In this document: piece by piece, positions 1 through 8,568 of the stretch
How positions within the stretch are numbered: the first letter of the stretch is position 1
Layout of the letters: every line of letters begins with the position of its first letter
NCBI GenBank assembly: GCA_044238935.1
Contig: JBIICI010000005.1
Coordinates: forward strand, 42,342-106,341
Length of the DNA: 64,000 nucleotides
Direction: 5' to 3'
Source of the DNA: JBIICI01 sp044238935
GTDB lineage: Bacteria; Pseudomonadota; Alphaproteobacteria; Micavibrionales; Micavibrionaceae
Translations under genes and position numbers: made by a program
Notes under the pieces: generated by a model
The model's input: only the letters and a program-made list of their open reading frames with translations
Database searches by the model: none
Told to the model about the DNA's origin: nothing

Positions 1-387
1 GAGAATTTTAACGACATCATCCATATCAAAAACACCATTTTCCAGCACGATCATTTTGGGATCTGCGCCTTGTTTTTTTCGATATAGATCATACCCTTTA
101 TCCACCATAAACTTTGCCACGCTGGCATCGCCGCGCATGGATTTAAGATAGATTTTTCCTGCCGCTGAATCTGGAATTTTTTGACGAATGGCAGAAATTG
201 TATAAGGGCTGGTATCAGGGATTTTAGGCTCATTCTTTACAGCCGATTCTTTGTCTAAAGCTCTGATCTGATAGATATTCATACTTTTTTCGGCTTGAAT
301 TTGTTTTTGCTCCGCAAAAACAGGACGCATAAAAAAGATCAAGCACAAAAAACATAGACCAAAAATCGTTGGCTTTACAAAACCCAT
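1..387 (-). CDS. Secreted hypothetical protein, 3' end cut by window edge
   Basis: An open frame of 129 codons runs from an ATG at 387 to the window edge without a stop, so the C-terminus is missing. The first ~25 residues form a clear Sec signal peptide: a lysine, a long hydrophobic run (IFGLCFLCLIFF) and a likely cleavage site after PVFA. The mature part is polar, with a stretch near the edge (GDASVAKFMVDKGYDLYRKK) that looks like a small globular domain; I do not recognise a family. It is downstream of ilvN on the same strand, about 90 bases away, and may be cotranscribed. A shorter ORF in another frame here is a shadow. Confidence 0.6.
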   Translation of the reverse strand, partial: MGFVKPTIFGLCFLCLIFFMRPVFAEQKQIQAEKSMNIYQIRALDKESAVKNEPKIPDTSPYTISAIRQKIPDSAAGKIYLKSMRGDASVAKFMVDKGYDLYRKKQGADPKMIVLENGVFDMDDVVKIL

Positions 388-479
388 TTATAAACCGCCA
401 CAGTAATCAGACATGGGATAGACATATCCTTATCCTAAACCGTGAAGTCTAAAAATATAATGAACGGCGATAAAAACGT

Positions 480-1046
480 TTAAAAATGCGTATCTATGTC
501 ACCACGCGCCATTGCGGCAATCCCTGTTCGGCTGACCGATTTTAACCCTAAGGGGCGCATCAGTTGAATAAAGGCGGAAACTTTATCCGATCCCCCCGTG
601 ACCTCAAAAACAAAAGATTGCAGCGTCGAATCCACCGCACGAGCGCGGAATATTTCTGCAATACGTAAGGCCTCAATACGATTATCACCCTCACAAATGA
701 CTTTGATCAACGCAAGTTCACGCGCCACAAATGCACCATCTACGGTTAAATCGGCCACATGGTGAACGGGCACCATCCGCGCCAATTGCGTTTTGATTTG
801 ACGAATAACCAACGCTGTGCCAGAACATGCAATTGTGATCCGTGATAAATGCGCCTGTAAATCGACTTCAGCAACGGTTAAGGTTTCAATATTATATCCA
901 CGCCCCGAAAATAAACCAATGACACGCGCCAAAACCCCTGGTTCATTATCGACCGTAATCCCCAAAATATGGTTATTAATGGGATCGATTTCAGGGGTTT
1001 CCCCATAAACACTGATGGAATCAACGGTATTTTGACGGTGCGGCAT
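480..1046 (-). CDS. ilvN: Acetolactate synthase small (regulatory) subunit
   Basis: Regulatory subunit of acetohydroxyacid synthase, the first common step of valine, leucine and isoleucine synthesis; it activates the catalytic subunit and carries feedback inhibition by valine. The N-terminal ACT domain is plain at residues ~27-100 (ILGITVDNEPGVLARVIGLF), followed by the second alpha/beta domain (LALIKVICEG...) to the end. At 188 residues it is longer than E. coli IlvN (~96) and near the IlvH type (~160), with an extra ~25 N-terminal residues. The catalytic subunit gene (ilvB/ilvI), usually just upstream, is not in this window; cdsA lies upstream instead, 180 bases away. Confidence 0.93.
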   Translation of the reverse strand: MPHRQNTVDSISVYGETPEIDPINNHILGITVDNEPGVLARVIGLFSGRGYNIETLTVAEVDLQAHLSRITIACSGTALVIRQIKTQLARMVPVHHVADLTVDGAFVARELALIKVICEGDNRIEALRIAEIFRARAVDSTLQSFVFEVTGGSDKVSAFIQLMRPLGLKSVSRTGIAAMARGDIDTHF

Positions 1047-1186
1047 GATTATATCCTTAATTTAACGCGACAGACAAAAAAGCATAAAGCATGCATGAAT
1101 GCCTATCAATCGATTTTTACATTTATTCTAACTTAATTTAGCCATAGAATTTGATCTTTATTTCCTTAAATTCCCTCCCGTAACCA

Positions 1187-1226
1187 TTCCCAGACACGGG
1201 ATCTCAGGCTTATCAGCGGTTGCCAT
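1187..1226. repeat. Possible decayed copy of the composite palindromic repeat
   Basis: The gap between cdsA and ilvN holds GACACGGGATCT and then GGCTTATC. This resembles the middle of the complete repeat at 19047-19118 (GACACGGGATCT, then GCTTAT). The outer arm and the second palindrome are absent. I read it as a decayed half copy; a chance resemblance cannot be excluded. Confidence 0.35.
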
Positions 1227-1912
1227 TATGCATGAAAAATGCACATATACACATAAAAAATCAACGCCGCCATAATCAGAGAATCGATACGATCCAGCAC
1301 GCCGCCGTGACCGGGGATGATAGTGCCTGTGTCTTTGGTATTGGATAAGCGTTTGACGGTGGAAATTAATAAATCACCTAACTGCCCTACCGTGGCAATC
1401 AATGCCCCCACAAAGACGGATTCAATGCCTGAAAACTGGGTTTTTAGTTCCGTTAGATCAAAGAGCGCAAAAATCGCAATCGCGCCCAAATACGCGCCGA
1501 TTAAACCCACCCATGTTTTATTAGGGCTGATCCAAGGGCACATCGCGCCTTTGCCATATTTTAACGCACCAGTTTTTGACCATGTTTTCCCAAAAACATA
1601 CGCCAAAATATCCGATCCCCACACGCTGGCAATTAACGCAAAGCATAACAGCCCCCCATGGGGAAAGGCAGACGTTAAGGCATAGGCACGAAAAGCGGCA
1701 ATAAAATATAAAAATCCCCCCACACGCCATAGCATTTTATGGGGAATCGTTCGGGTTAGGCCTATCCATTCCCAAATGGTGACAATTGCAAACGCCGCCA
1801 TTAACGCTGCCATCCACCAGCCACCTTTTAAGATCATAAATCCCGATACAGGCGCAAGGATTAGCGCACTGCCAAGGCGCGTGAGGAAGGATTTTGAGGG
1901 GGTTAAGTTCAT
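1226..1912 (-). CDS. cdsA: Phosphatidate cytidylyltransferase
   Basis: Makes CDP-diacylglycerol from CTP and phosphatidic acid at the inner membrane, the branch point of phospholipid synthesis. The 228-residue protein is a chain of hydrophobic segments and carries the full CDP-diglyceride synthetase signature at residues ~184-210: STVKRLSNTKD, then PGHGGVLDRID. Its ATG overlaps the uppS stop by four bases (ATGA), so the two are translationally coupled. The order pyrH-frr-uppS-cdsA is the usual one; dxr and rseP, which often follow, are replaced by ilvN. It is slightly short for the family (~250-285), at the N-terminal side. Confidence 0.95.
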   Translation of the reverse strand: MNLTPSKSFLTRLGSALILAPVSGFMILKGGWWMAALMAAFAIVTIWEWIGLTRTIPHKMLWRVGGFLYFIAAFRAYALTSAFPHGGLLCFALIASVWGSDILAYVFGKTWSKTGALKYGKGAMCPWISPNKTWVGLIGAYLGAIAIFALFDLTELKTQFSGIESVFVGALIATVGQLGDLLISTVKRLSNTKDTGTIIPGHGGVLDRIDSLIMAALIFYVYMCIFHA

Positions 1913-2694
1913 GAAATCTCCGATATTTTCCCAAAACGCCGATCACGTCTTTGGAAGGCAACAATAGCCTGTTGTAAATCTGTATCCTGATAATCAGGCC
2001 ATAGCACGTCTTGGAAACACAGCTCCGTATAGGCCATCTGCCATAGCAGGAAATTGCTAATGCGCTGCTCACCACTGGTGCGGATTAACAGGTCAGGATC
2101 AGGGATATTTGCGGTATAAAGGGCGTTTTGAAAGGCTACGTCAAAATCTGTATCGGCCGCCTTCGCTGCTTTTTGGGCGGCTTGTAAAATATCATCTCGG
2201 CCACTGTAATTCAGGGCAATGATTAAATTTAATCCTTGGTTATCGCGTGTTAAATCTTCGACATGCTCAATGAGGGATACAATATCGGCATCAAATTCAT
2301 GGCGGTTGCCAATGACCTGTACGCGCACATGATTTTGATGCAACGCATCGGCCTCAGCTTTTAGGTAATAGCGCAACAGGCGCATAAGTTCTAACACTTC
2401 AGGTTCGGGGCGTTGCCAATTTTCCGTGGAAAATCCAAAAAGCGTTAGATATTTGATATTGAAACGATGCGCGGCCTTGACCACGCGCTTGACGGCCTCC
2501 GCCCCTTGTTGATGCCCTAACGTGCGCGGCATACCGCGCTGCTGCGCCCAACGCCCATTGCCATCCATGATGATCGCCACATGATGCGGAATCGGATCAG
2601 GCGCAGGCAAAGCAGGCACATTGGGGCGGCGGCGCGGTAAAAGCACCTGAAAAATACGTCCCAACGCAACAATTTTCAAGAAAAAAGCCTGCAT
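1909..2694 (-). CDS. uppS: Isoprenyl (undecaprenyl) diphosphate synthase
   Basis: cis-Prenyltransferase that condenses isopentenyl diphosphate onto farnesyl diphosphate to give undecaprenyl diphosphate, the lipid carrier for peptidoglycan and surface glycans. The family start motif HVAIIMDGNGRWA lies at residues ~38-50 with the catalytic Asp in MDGNGRW; FGFSTENW and the C-terminal RTSGEQRISNFLLWQ and DRRFG motifs are also present. A ~35-residue extension precedes the conserved core, which is long for the family. The stop overlaps the cdsA start, and frr ends three bases before this ATG. Confidence 0.96.
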   Translation of the reverse strand: MQAFFLKIVALGRIFQVLLPRRRPNVPALPAPDPIPHHVAIIMDGNGRWAQQRGMPRTLGHQQGAEAVKRVVKAAHRFNIKYLTLFGFSTENWQRPEPEVLELMRLLRYYLKAEADALHQNHVRVQVIGNRHEFDADIVSLIEHVEDLTRDNQGLNLIIALNYSGRDDILQAAQKAAKAADTDFDVAFQNALYTANIPDPDLLIRTSGEQRISNFLLWQMAYTELCFQDVLWPDYQDTDLQQAIVAFQRRDRRFGKISEIS

Positions 2695-2697
2695 CCC

Positions 2698-3255
2698 TTA
2701 AACCGTCATGATGTCTTTTTCTTTGTCATGCAACAAAGCATCAATCTTATGCACAAAATCATCGGTCATTTTTTGGACTTCGTCGGACAGGCGGCGATGT
2801 TCATCCTCGGAAATCTCACTGTCTTTTTCCATTTTCTTTAGGGCATCCATCGCATCACGGCGAATATTGCGCACGGCAATCCGTGTGCTTTCCGCATATT
2901 TCCCCGCAACCTTGACCAAATCTTGGCGACGTTCGGCGTTAAGTTCAGGCAAGGGAACACGGATCAATGTGCCTTCCCCTTGGGGGTTTAATCCCAAACC
3001 TGAATTCATAATGGCTTTTTCAACGGCCTTTGTGTTGCCTGCATCCCAAACTTGCACCGTCAACAGGCGCGGTTCAGGGGCGGATAAAGATGCCACTTGG
3101 CTGATAGGCATTTGTGCGCCGTACACATCCACCGTGATGGCATCCAACAAATTCACCGATGCGCGGCCTGTGCGCAATCCTGAATAATCTTTTTTCATGT
3201 TTTCCAACGCGCCTTCCATGCGGCGTTGGAGGTCTTTTTTATCAAATTCACTCAT
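2698..3255 (-). CDS. frr: Ribosome recycling factor
   Basis: Splits the post-termination ribosome together with EF-G. The protein has the family length (185) and typical motifs: an N-terminal helix (LQRRMEGALENMKKDYSGLRTG), NPQGEGTLIRVPLPELNAERR in the middle and the C-terminal helix ending in KEKDIMTV. The strongly helical ends form the three-helix-bundle arm that mimics tRNA. It sits between pyrH (26 bases upstream) and uppS (3 bases downstream). Confidence 0.97.
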   Translation of the reverse strand: MSEFDKKDLQRRMEGALENMKKDYSGLRTGRASVNLLDAITVDVYGAQMPISQVASLSAPEPRLLTVQVWDAGNTKAVEKAIMNSGLGLNPQGEGTLIRVPLPELNAERRQDLVKVAGKYAESTRIAVRNIRRDAMDALKKMEKDSEISEDEHRRLSDEVQKMTDDFVHKIDALLHDKEKDIMTV

Positions 3256-3281
3256 GGCTTTGATCCTTTGTTATTTACCGT

Positions 3282-4052
3282 TTAATTTTCAACAATCGTA
3301 CAGGCGCCTTGACCCGTGATGACTTTTTCGAAATTGCCTTCCTCAAGCACAGAAAAGACAACAATCGGGATATGATTATCCCGTGCCAAGGAAATCGCCG
3401 TGGCATCCATGACTTTTAAATCCTTGGTTAAAACATCCATATAGTTTAAACGATCATAGCGCGTTGCGGTAGGGTCTTTTTTAGGATCAGCCGTATAAAC
3501 GCCATCAACCTTTGTCCCCTTAAACATCGCATCACACGCCATTTCAGAAGCGCGCAAGGCAGCGGCGGTATCGGTGGTGAAATACGGGTTTCCTGTGCCA
3601 GCGGCAAAAATCACCACGCGCCCTTTTTCCATGTGGCGAAACGCCTTGCGACGTACATAGGGCTCACAAATCGCATTCATCGGGATAGCGGACTGTACAC
3701 GGGTCGGCACATCCAGTTGCTCCAATGCATTTTGCAGCGCAAGGGCGTTAATGACAATCCCCAACATCCCCATATAATCTGCCGTTGTGCGATCCATACC
3801 CTGTGATGCGCCCGATACGCCGCGGAAAATATTCCCTGCGCCCACGACCACACAGACCTCAACGCCCAAATCAACCACGTTCTTAATATCGCGTGCCACA
3901 CGCTTCACTGTGGCAGGATCAAGCCCAAATTCCTGCGTCCCCATCAACACTTCGCCAGACATTTTCAACAAGACACGTTTAAAACGAATATTGGCTGATA
4001 AAGGTTTTTTAACTGATTCAGTTTCAGACTCGGACAGGGCAGACAAAGACAT
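3282..4052 (-). CDS. pyrH: Uridylate kinase (UMP kinase)
   Basis: Phosphorylates UMP to UDP with ATP; the bacterial enzyme is a hexamer of the amino-acid-kinase fold. Core motifs are visible from residue ~24: RVLLKMSGEVLMG, then VVVGAGNIFRG, DYMGMLGIVINALALQ and KVDGVYTADPKKDP. The C-terminus (NFEKVITGQGACTIV) is typical. About 20 polar residues precede the core, so the protein may start a little later than given, although no better internal ATG is seen. rpsB and tsf, the usual upstream neighbours, are absent; the next gene upstream is unrelated and 165 bases away. Confidence 0.96.
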   Translation of the reverse strand: MSLSALSESETESVKKPLSANIRFKRVLLKMSGEVLMGTQEFGLDPATVKRVARDIKNVVDLGVEVCVVVGAGNIFRGVSGASQGMDRTTADYMGMLGIVINALALQNALEQLDVPTRVQSAIPMNAICEPYVRRKAFRHMEKGRVVIFAAGTGNPYFTTDTAAALRASEMACDAMFKGTKVDGVYTADPKKDPTATRYDRLNYMDVLTKDLKVMDATAISLARDNHIPIVVFSVLEEGNFEKVITGQGACTIVEN

Positions 4053-4150
4053 AGGGGGATTTTCCTCTTTTTCGTTATGATTTCCAGCCTACCCTATAAT
4101 AGTTGTTTTGATTCCGCAAGAATCTTATGATGGGGATCAATTTTTATAAA

Positions 4151-4195
4151 CAAAGAAAAAGAGGAGTCATCGCCCAAAGCAATACCCCTCTTTAA
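4151..4195 (-). terminator. Rho-independent terminator of the PRC-barrel gene
   Basis: On the minus strand AAAGAGG (4193-4187) pairs with CCTCTTT (4164-4158). Partial pairing continues inside the stem, and a T-rich tract (TTTTTCTTTG) follows. It lies just past the stop of the PRC-barrel gene and separates it from pyrH. Confidence 0.7.
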
Positions 4196-4217
4196 AATCA
4201 TCGGTTTAAAAATCGAA

Positions 4218-5057
4218 TTAATCCATCATCGCTGCCTGTGTTGTCATAAACTTAACATCATAACCTTGACCGTGTGGGATAATGTCAAGCTCATTAAAGG
4301 GGATGGCTTCCATATAGTTGTTTTTCCCATGTGAAATCACAATATCCTTGGCTTGACCGTTAAAAAAGACAATATTATCAATCTCAGCAACTTCGCGGTC
4401 ACGATCATCGCGCAACTGCCCTGCCAATAAATCATTAACACTATAATCATTGCCATTGATAATATAGACATTTGGCTTTGGTTGATCAGCCGTGTCATAG
4501 CTGAAACCCGTCGCTTGGTCAATGATAGCACGGGTAAGAGGTGTAATCACATCACCACCATAGCTGCGTTTGGTGATCATATTGTAATTAAACGCAACTT
4601 TTTCACCCATACCCATGCTTTCCCCAAGGCTAATAACCGCCATTTTGGCTCTGCCGCTGCGATCTAGGATAATGTCATAAATTTTTCCGATCTGTTGACC
4701 ATTTTCATTATAAACATCCTTATTGATCATGCCTGCTGTGGTCACGCGAATGTCAATGGGTTCAATCACTGTGCGCTGTGTAACCGTGGTTTTTACAAAA
4801 GCCCCCAATGTGTGATCATATCCGCTTTTTGTAACAGAGGATGCAGAATGCACAACGCGTGAGGCTGTTCCCTTTGTGGCTTTCCAGCCATTTGATAATG
4901 TTCGTTGTAATGCCTGTGGCAGAGAATGAACATCATCCACGACATGCTCTTCATGCGTGGTGACGGTTGTTGTCTGCTCCGCCGCAGAACTTGTTAAGGG
5001 GGATATTGCAATACTCAAAGTAAGGGCAGAAGCCGTTATTAATAAAATTTTACGCAT
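4218..5057 (-). CDS. Exported PRC-barrel domain protein
   Basis: A 279-residue protein with a Sec signal peptide (MRKILLITASALTLSIAIS..., likely cleaved near SSA/AEQ), so it acts outside the cytoplasm. Two PRC-barrel-like segments are seen: residues ~112-155 (VYNENGQQIGKIYDIILDRSG) and ~215-260 (REVAEIDNIVFFNGQAKDIVI). Exported PRC-barrel proteins are common in alphaproteobacteria, often with envelope-stress or photosynthesis links, but this one has no telling neighbour. A good ribosome site (AAAGGATTG) precedes the ATG, and a strong terminator follows at 4151-4195, so it is probably a single-gene unit. Confidence 0.75.
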   Translation of the reverse strand: MRKILLITASALTLSIAISPLTSSAAEQTTTVTTHEEHVVDDVHSLPQALQRTLSNGWKATKGTASRVVHSASSVTKSGYDHTLGAFVKTTVTQRTVIEPIDIRVTTAGMINKDVYNENGQQIGKIYDIILDRSGRAKMAVISLGESMGMGEKVAFNYNMITKRSYGGDVITPLTRAIIDQATGFSYDTADQPKPNVYIINGNDYSVNDLLAGQLRDDRDREVAEIDNIVFFNGQAKDIVISHGKNNYMEAIPFNELDIIPHGQGYDVKFMTTQAAMMD

Positions 5058-5398
5058 AAAACAATCCTTTCGATGTTTTTTATGAAACTAACTATTCTAT
5101 TGGTTTTAATGAGGAATTTAAGAGTCATTCACGTTCTTTTAAAGGGCATTCAAACGATGTTTGAGATACCGTTAAACCTACGCACAGATGACATGATCTA
5201 TCTTTAGTTAAAGTGACAATTTGAGTCTAAAAGCTTTCAATACTGCTTAATATGACTGACCTCATTTAAGAACAATTTTGAATAGCTAATAATATATTAC
5301 TTAACCTAAAATGTCAAGGATATTGTGTTTATACAAAACTTTATGACTTTACTTTTAAACATTGCAGTTTCGCGGATAATCCTATAAACATAATCATC
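5058..5398. other. AT-rich divergent intergenic region
   Basis: 341 bases between the PRC-barrel gene (minus) and the RNA methyltransferase (plus). It must hold promoters for both. The only plausible box pair I see for the plus gene is TTGCAG (5362-5367) and TATAAA (5383-5388) with a short 15-base spacer. That would start transcription within a few bases of the ATG at 5399, which has no Shine-Dalgarno sequence, so the mRNA might be nearly leaderless. No RNA gene or repeat was recognised. Confidence 0.4.
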
Positions 5399-6766
5399 AT
5401 GACAAATAAACAACATAAACCAAAATTTATTGGTAAAGACCTGCTGAACATTGATGCTATTGGTCATAAGGGGGATGGAATTGCCCATTATTGTGACAAA
5501 GCTGGGCAGAGCCATATTGTCCATATTCCGCGTACCGCCGCAGGTGACGTGGTCAATGCTGAAATGCATCAGCATAAAGATAAGAGCGAAGGCGTATTGG
5601 GAAGCCTGATTCACATCCAAACGCCCTCCCCCAATCGTCAAGATGCGCCCTGTGTGCATTATGCACAATGTGGATCTTGTGCATTGCAGCATATCACGCC
5701 CCAAACCTATGAATCATGGACAGAAAATGTTGTCCAAACAGCCCTTGCACGACAAAATATACAGGGATTTGACTTTTTGCCCTCTCTCTATATCCCTGCA
5801 TCGACACGCCGTCGCGCAACTTTTGTGGCACTAAAGCAGCATAAAAAAGTGATTTTGGGATACCATCAATTCAAATCCCATAATGTCACGGCGATTGAAC
5901 ACTGCCTTGTCTTATCTCCGGCCTTACAACAATGTTTTGACCAATTAAAAACAGCCCTATTGCCCTTACTCACGGACAATAAAGCCTGTGATGTGTTGGT
6001 GCAGGATATTGACGGCGCTATTGAAATTGTTTTAACAGGGGCAATTGGTCGATATGGTGTTGTTGATGTCGATGTGCGCATGGATATTGCCGAATTTGCA
6101 CAACGCACAGGCGCGGCGCGGATTGCATGGCGGGCTAAGGATTTTACAAATCCTGAAGTTTTATTCGAAGACCATAAGATTTATAAAAAAAATGGCATTT
6201 TACAAATTGATATGCCTCCCGCTAGCTTTATGCAACCCTCTTTGGAAGGGGAAACGGCTTTGGTCAATGCAATTCGTGCCCATATTCAAGATGCTATTGC
6301 AGCAAAGATTGTTCCCCCTGCCCCCAAAATGCTGGATTTATTTTGCGGTAGCGGTACATTTTCGGGTCATATGCTGGATTATGGCACGGTGCACGCAATC
6401 GACAGCGCCGATTTCGTCATGGCATCTTTGTTGCGTGCAACCCATCAACTGCCTACGCATAGCAATGCCATGAGCATACAAAAACGTGATCTGTTCCAAG
6501 ATGCGCTTGCGCCAAAGGAACTTGCCCCTTTTGATATTATTGTCTTTGACCCACCGCGTGCTGGCGCAAAAGATCAAGCAACGCATTTAAAAGAGGCAAA
6601 AGCCGCCCTGATCATTGCCATCAGCTGCAATCCCGTAACCTTTGCCCGTGATGCACGGATTTTGACGGAGGGCGGACAATATAGCTTAAAATCCATTCAG
6701 ATTATTGATCAATTTATCTGGTCACCGCATATGGAAGTCATTGGGGTTTTTATCAAAAATCCCTAA
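5399..6766 (+). CDS. rlmD: 23S rRNA (uracil-5-)-methyltransferase, RlmD/RumA type
   Basis: Class I SAM-dependent RNA methyltransferase that makes 5-methyluridine, most likely in 23S rRNA. In order: an N-terminal TRAM-like RNA-binding domain (residues ~12-65, AIGHKGDGIAHY), an iron-sulfur cluster motif CVHYAQCGSC with a further Cys in EHCLVLS, then the methyltransferase domain with DLFCGSGTFSG (SAM binding), DPPRAGA and the catalytic-loop ISCNP whose Cys attacks C6 of uracil. The length (455) fits RlmD. Choice between RlmD, RlmC and TrmA cannot be settled by eye; the Fe-S motif and TRAM favour RlmD or RlmC. No ribosome-binding site is seen before the ATG. Confidence 0.85.
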   Translation: MTNKQHKPKFIGKDLLNIDAIGHKGDGIAHYCDKAGQSHIVHIPRTAAGDVVNAEMHQHKDKSEGVLGSLIHIQTPSPNRQDAPCVHYAQCGSCALQHITPQTYESWTENVVQTALARQNIQGFDFLPSLYIPASTRRRATFVALKQHKKVILGYHQFKSHNVTAIEHCLVLSPALQQCFDQLKTALLPLLTDNKACDVLVQDIDGAIEIVLTGAIGRYGVVDVDVRMDIAEFAQRTGAARIAWRAKDFTNPEVLFEDHKIYKKNGILQIDMPPASFMQPSLEGETALVNAIRAHIQDAIAAKIVPPAPKMLDLFCGSGTFSGHMLDYGTVHAIDSADFVMASLLRATHQLPTHSNAMSIQKRDLFQDALAPKELAPFDIIVFDPPRAGAKDQATHLKEAKAALIIAISCNPVTFARDARILTEGGQYSLKSIQIIDQFIWSPHMEVIGVFIKNP

Positions 6767-6828
6767 TTGCGTATTGATTGATATTCTGCAATAATTCACT
6801 TTGTTGTAAAAAATAAACAGGATTGCAT

Positions 6829-7434
6829 GTGGTTGGTTTTTTAATTTGGATTTTGATTGCCGTAACTGTTTTTGGCGTTGTTGTATGGTCACTGATCATT
6901 ACCTTACAACAAAAAAAAGTATGGAAAGATTTTGCCAAAAAATATGGATTCCAATATAGCGCCCCACGCTTAACAGAACCGCCTATGGTTACAGGCACAA
7001 AAGACGGAACCAAATTTTATTTTTATACCTATAGCTATCCCACCAACGATAAATTATACCGAAATGTTTTGGTTGTTGCGGAAATAGATGCCCCTTTTGT
7101 CAATGAAACGGATATGCCGCCACGCATGATTATTCTGAATGAACGCAGCGCAGCCTTATTAAATGCACCCAATTTAACCTTTTCTACACAATATAAGCAC
7201 GGGGATCATATGTTGATTGGCTGTGATGATGTTGATGCAATACAACATTATATCGCAGATCCCAAACGGCAAAAAGCCTTTACCGCCATGATGGATTGGA
7301 AGAATATGGATGTCGCTCTCTTAATTGATAAAAACACCCTCAGCCTAAGGTTTGAAATTAACAATGCGCTGAATACAACCGACTCCCTCGAATCTGTTTA
7401 CAAAAAATTGCTCGCGATCCGTTCTGTGGTTTAA
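6829..7434 (+). CDS. Membrane-anchored hypothetical protein
   Basis: About 201 residues. I place the start at GTG 6829 because AGG lies seven bases upstream; a TTG two codons earlier is too close to that site. One N-terminal transmembrane segment (residues ~2-22, VGFLIWILIAVTVFGVVVWSL) is followed by a soluble domain facing one side of the membrane (KKYGFQYSAPRLTE...). I do not recognise the family; the layout of a TM anchor followed by 'W..FAKKYGF' resembles DUF-type proteins of unknown role. Its 3' end overlaps the convergent methyltransferase-like gene by four bases. Confidence 0.65.
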   Translation: MVGFLIWILIAVTVFGVVVWSLIITLQQKKVWKDFAKKYGFQYSAPRLTEPPMVTGTKDGTKFYFYTYSYPTNDKLYRNVLVVAEIDAPFVNETDMPPRMIILNERSAALLNAPNLTFSTQYKHGDHMLIGCDDVDAIQHYIADPKRQKAFTAMMDWKNMDVALLIDKNTLSLRFEINNALNTTDSLESVYKKLLAIRSVV

Positions 7435-7973
7435 AGATTTTTATACACAAACAGTGACACACCTAATTTAGGGGCACAGGGAATAACTTCATGCGCCTTA
7501 ACTTGGGAAAAAGCAAAAGCATTCGATAAGACAACCAAATCTGGATGTTTTGAGTTTTGTAAATACAAATATAAAGCATCCATATGCACCGATGATAAAT
7601 AGGTATAAATAAACGGATACGCTGATAAATCCGCCTGCATAAAATCGGTACGCCGAATCTGAATATCAGGATAAAATAAAAACCGTATTTTACAAAAAAG
7701 ATACGGGATCAATGATGTTTCATACCCTATGATTTTGCGAATCCCTTGCCGATGAAACAAAGAAATCATGCCCCCCCAACCACAACCTAACTCTGCCATT
7801 TGTACGTTTTCAGGGATTAGATTATCAGCAAGCCATTTTTTCAAAGGTTTCTTGACAAAAAACAATGTCGGCGCAGGCACAATTTTTGCCTGTTGTGAGC
7901 CAAAGCCACATGAAACAACCCCTAAAAAAATTAGAGGGGCAATCACGCAGTAAATTATATCAATGATTGTCAT
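7431..7973 (-). CDS. SAM-dependent methyltransferase-like protein with N-terminal membrane segment
   Basis: A 180-residue protein with a hydrophobic N-terminus (IIYCVIAPLIFLGVVSC) followed by a Rossmann-type SAM-binding loop, AELGCGWGGMIS (residues ~60-72). The acidic residue after the second strand is present (IIGYETS), and a DFMQADLS segment fits motif III. It is short for a stand-alone methyltransferase and the C-terminal half is reduced, so the substrate cannot be guessed. Its ATG overlaps the stop of the upstream isochorismatase-like gene (TAATG), so the two are likely cotranscribed and translationally coupled. Confidence 0.65.
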   Translation of the reverse strand: MTIIDIIYCVIAPLIFLGVVSCGFGSQQAKIVPAPTLFFVKKPLKKWLADNLIPENVQMAELGCGWGGMISLFHRQGIRKIIGYETSLIPYLFCKIRFLFYPDIQIRRTDFMQADLSAYPFIYTYLSSVHMDALYLYLQNSKHPDLVVLSNAFAFSQVKAHEVIPCAPKLGVSLFVYKNL

Positions 7974-8473
7974 TAGACCTCTATTCTTAATACATTCTGT
8001 GTCCCGAATTGCCGCCGCATTAAATCCAACGCCGCCTCATGAAAGCTTTCTCCGCCTGAGGATGCACAATAATCCGCCAGAATAACAGACGAAATTTCTG
8101 CATCCCACAATGCAAAAAATGCCGCCATGACACAGGCATCCGTATCAACACCACAAATAGCCACTTTTTGAAACTGCCTAAGGGTATTTAGCGCCTCCAC
8201 GCTCGGTAAATAGCTGTAATGATCAAAAATACGACCACCCTCACGATAGACAGCAGGGACAATGGCAATCTCATCCCCCGTCATCACGGAATCCCATTGC
8301 AAATGGCGGGTAAAAAAGCTGCCCGCATAGTTTCGGTATCGCAGATAAATAACATTTTCAATGGGCATTTTATCCACCAACTCAGAAATCGGCGCAACCA
8401 CATGATCCGCACCGTGCTTCATAAAACCATTTTGGACATCCACCACCAATAATGCATCAAATAGATCTTTCAT
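7973..8473 (-). CDS. Isochorismatase-family cysteine hydrolase
   Basis: A 166-residue member of the isochorismatase/nicotinamidase fold. The N-terminal catalytic Asp is in LLVVDVQNGFM and the nucleophile Cys is in GVDTDACVMAA, followed by the usual ADYCASSGG segment. The third triad member, a Lys just before the conserved YS pair, is not visible: the sequence reads RIFDHYSYL, as if one or two residues including the Lys were deleted. Activity is therefore uncertain. It is first gene of a two-gene unit with the methyltransferase-like gene and is divergent from lpxI, sharing a 95-base promoter gap. Confidence 0.75.
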   Translation of the reverse strand: MKDLFDALLVVDVQNGFMKHGADHVVAPISELVDKMPIENVIYLRYRNYAGSFFTRHLQWDSVMTGDEIAIVPAVYREGGRIFDHYSYLPSVEALNTLRQFQKVAICGVDTDACVMAAFFALWDAEISSVILADYCASSGGESFHEAALDLMRRQFGTQNVLRIEV

Positions 8474-8568
8474 AAATTTATCATGTCCAGCATTACCGCA
8501 TAAGTCAAGATGTCTCTGAATAAGAGATGCAGGTTGAATTTTTACAATAAAATCTTTATGCTCAAATC

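Noticed and set aside
2708..3187. 159-codon ORF opposite frr on the plus strand
   Set aside because: Shadow of frr: basic, serine-rich text with no ribosome site, wholly inside a certain gene.
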